A stretch of 64,000 nt of DNA from Pectobacterium cacticida (GTDB lineage Bacteria > Pseudomonadota > Gammaproteobacteria > Enterobacterales > Enterobacteriaceae), in the NCBI RefSeq assembly GCF_036885195.1, contig NZ_CP133656.1:1984001-2048000 (forward strand), given 5' to 3'. The notes beneath the pieces are model-generated. The model was given only the letters and a program-made list of their open reading frames with translations. It was not told the origin of the DNA and ran no database searches. Shown here in pieces: positions 63,045 to 64,000 of this stretch. A program made the position numbers and the translations under genes. Each line of letters opens with the position of its first letter. Positions within the stretch are counted from its first letter, which is position 1.

Positions 63045-64000
63045 ATGATGACGGATAAAGTCCGTATTGACAGTGTAGGTGCGAATACATTAATCGGCAA
63101 CAATGAAACCTATTTGGCGCGACAGGCTGAATTTGAATCAAACGTAAGGAGTTATCCACGCAAATTGCCTTTAGCAATCGCGAAAGCCGAAGGCGTGTGG
63201 ATTACGGATGTAGAAAATAAGCAATATCTTGATTGTCTGGCTGGCGCGGGGGCGCTGGCGCTTGGGCACAATCATCCTGACGTGCTGCAAAGCATCCAAC
63301 ATGTCATTACCAGCGGCTTGCCGTTACATACGCTTGACCTCACCACACCGTTAAAAGACCGGTTCTCAGAATATCTGCTTTCTTTATTACCCGGTCAGGG
63401 AAAAGAATACTGCCTCCAGTTTACCGGTCCTTCCGGCGCCGATGCCGTTGAGGCTGCGCTCAAACTAGCGAAAAAATATACCGGTCGTTCCGGGGTCATC
63501 AGTTTCTCCGGCGGCTACCACGGCATGACGCATGGCGCGTTGTCAGTAACGGGTAATCTGTCACCGAAAGAAGCGGTCAACGGCATGATGCCAGAAGTTC
63601 ACTTTATGCCTTATCCGCATCAGTACCGCTGCCCATTGGGGATTGGCGGTGATGCAGGCGTTAAGGCCTTAAGCTACTATTTTGAAAACCTGATTAATGA
63701 CGTTGAGAGCGGCGTGCGCAAACCGGCAGCGGTCATTCTGGAAGCGGTCCAGGGCGAAGGCGGCGTGAATCCAGCGCCCGCCGAATGGCTACAATGCATC
63801 CGCCGAGTGACCAGGGAACACGGTATCCTGCTCATCGTCGATGAAGTGCAAGCCGGTTTTGCGCGCACGGGTAAATTCTTTGCCTTTGAACACGCCGGTA
63901 TTGAGCCCGATATCATTGTGATGTCCAAAGCCGTCGGTGGCGGTTTACCTTTGGCTGTATTGGGCATTAAGAAACCTTTTGATGCCTGGGCGCCGGGTCA
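63045..64000 (+). CDS. dat: diaminobutyrate--2-oxoglutarate aminotransferase (5' part)
   Basis: The first ~318 codons of a class III PLP aminotransferase are present; the gene runs off the right edge. Segments KAEGVWITDVENKQYLDCLA, GAGALALGHNHPDVLQ, LQFTGPSGADAVEAALKLAK and IVDEVQAGFARTGKFFAFEH include the PLP-binding Asp; VMSKAVGGG-type VIVMSKAVGGGLPLAV near the end holds the PLP lysine. The family makes L-2,4-diaminobutyrate for 1,3-diaminopropane or siderophores. A decarboxylase is expected downstream. AGGAG lies eight bases before ATG 63045. Confidence 0.88.
   Translation, partial: MMTDKVRIDSVGANTLIGNNETYLARQAEFESNVRSYPRKLPLAIAKAEGVWITDVENKQYLDCLAGAGALALGHNHPDVLQSIQHVITSGLPLHTLDLTTPLKDRFSEYLLSLLPGQGKEYCLQFTGPSGADAVEAALKLAKKYTGRSGVISFSGGYHGMTHGALSVTGNLSPKEAVNGMMPEVHFMPYPHQYRCPLGIGGDAGVKALSYYFENLINDVESGVRKPAAVILEAVQGEGGVNPAPAEWLQCIRRVTREHGILLIVDEVQAGFARTGKFFAFEHAGIEPDIIVMSKAVGGGLPLAVLGIKKPFDAWAPG

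Noticed and set aside
1..64000. CRISPR arrays, rRNA and tRNA genes
   Set aside because: No regularly spaced repeats, conserved rRNA blocks or cloverleaf-forming sequences were recognised; a dedicated tRNA scan could still find one I missed.

Overview
The window looks like a chromosomal segment of a soft-rot enterobacterium, most likely Pectobacterium (Pectobacteriaceae). It carries plant cell-wall functions: a periplasmic PL2 pectate lyase, two KdgM-type oligogalacturonate porins and a secreted expansin. These sit among housekeeping genes in familiar enterobacterial order (ychF-pth-ychH-prs-ispE-lolB-hemA-prfA-prmC-sirB2-sirB1-kdsA, ydgH/pntAB, uspE-fnr-ogt). The genus call is inferred from gene content, not from a database search.

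Layout. 1-2.1 kb: pectin-uptake and degradation genes on the minus strand, cut by the left edge, with a KdgR-like box upstream. 2.9-14.7 kb: a plus-strand operon for urease-independent urea use (allophanate hydrolase, urea carboxylase, GntR/FCD regulator, UrtABCDE transporter); adjacent genes overlap or lie close, with a hairpin attenuator after urtA. 14.9-20.0 kb: an accessory catabolic block with a DMT transporter, a dead LysR copy, a live LysR regulator and a metallo-hydrolase/amidase pair. 20.0-20.5 kb: transposase and transporter debris. 20.8-26.7 kb: one giant gene with a transglutaminase-like domain, DUF4011, SF1 helicase, PD-(D/E)XK/Vsr-like nuclease and DUF3320, the best candidate here for an antiphage defence system. 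26.8-45.0 kb: conserved core genes. 45.3-46.6 kb: a Gfo/Idh/MocA oxidoreductase. 46.8-53.7 kb: the srfABC operon (membrane-anchored SrfA, actin/Hsp70-fold SrfB, P-loop GTPase-like SrfC). SrfB is broken by a one-base frameshift in a seven-base homopolymer. 54-57.2 kb: expansin and a Fur-type-regulated FhuE receptor. 57.4-61.0 kb: an accessory patch with an AT-rich DUF1835-like gene, ORF fragments, a Phd/Doc toxin-antitoxin pair and a HipA-family YjjJ kinase. 61.2-64.0 kb: a VF530-like protein, the DigH/YddW lipoprotein and the start of a diaminobutyrate aminotransferase.

How the genes work together. The urea operon should import urea by ABC transport, carboxylate it with ATP and biotin to allophanate, and hydrolyse that to ammonia and CO2, probably under the FCD regulator encoded inside it. 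The porin/pectate-lyase group takes up and trims oligogalacturonates. The SrfABC products probably form one complex, since their genes overlap or abut. No rRNA, tRNA, CRISPR array or intact insertion sequence was recognised by eye.
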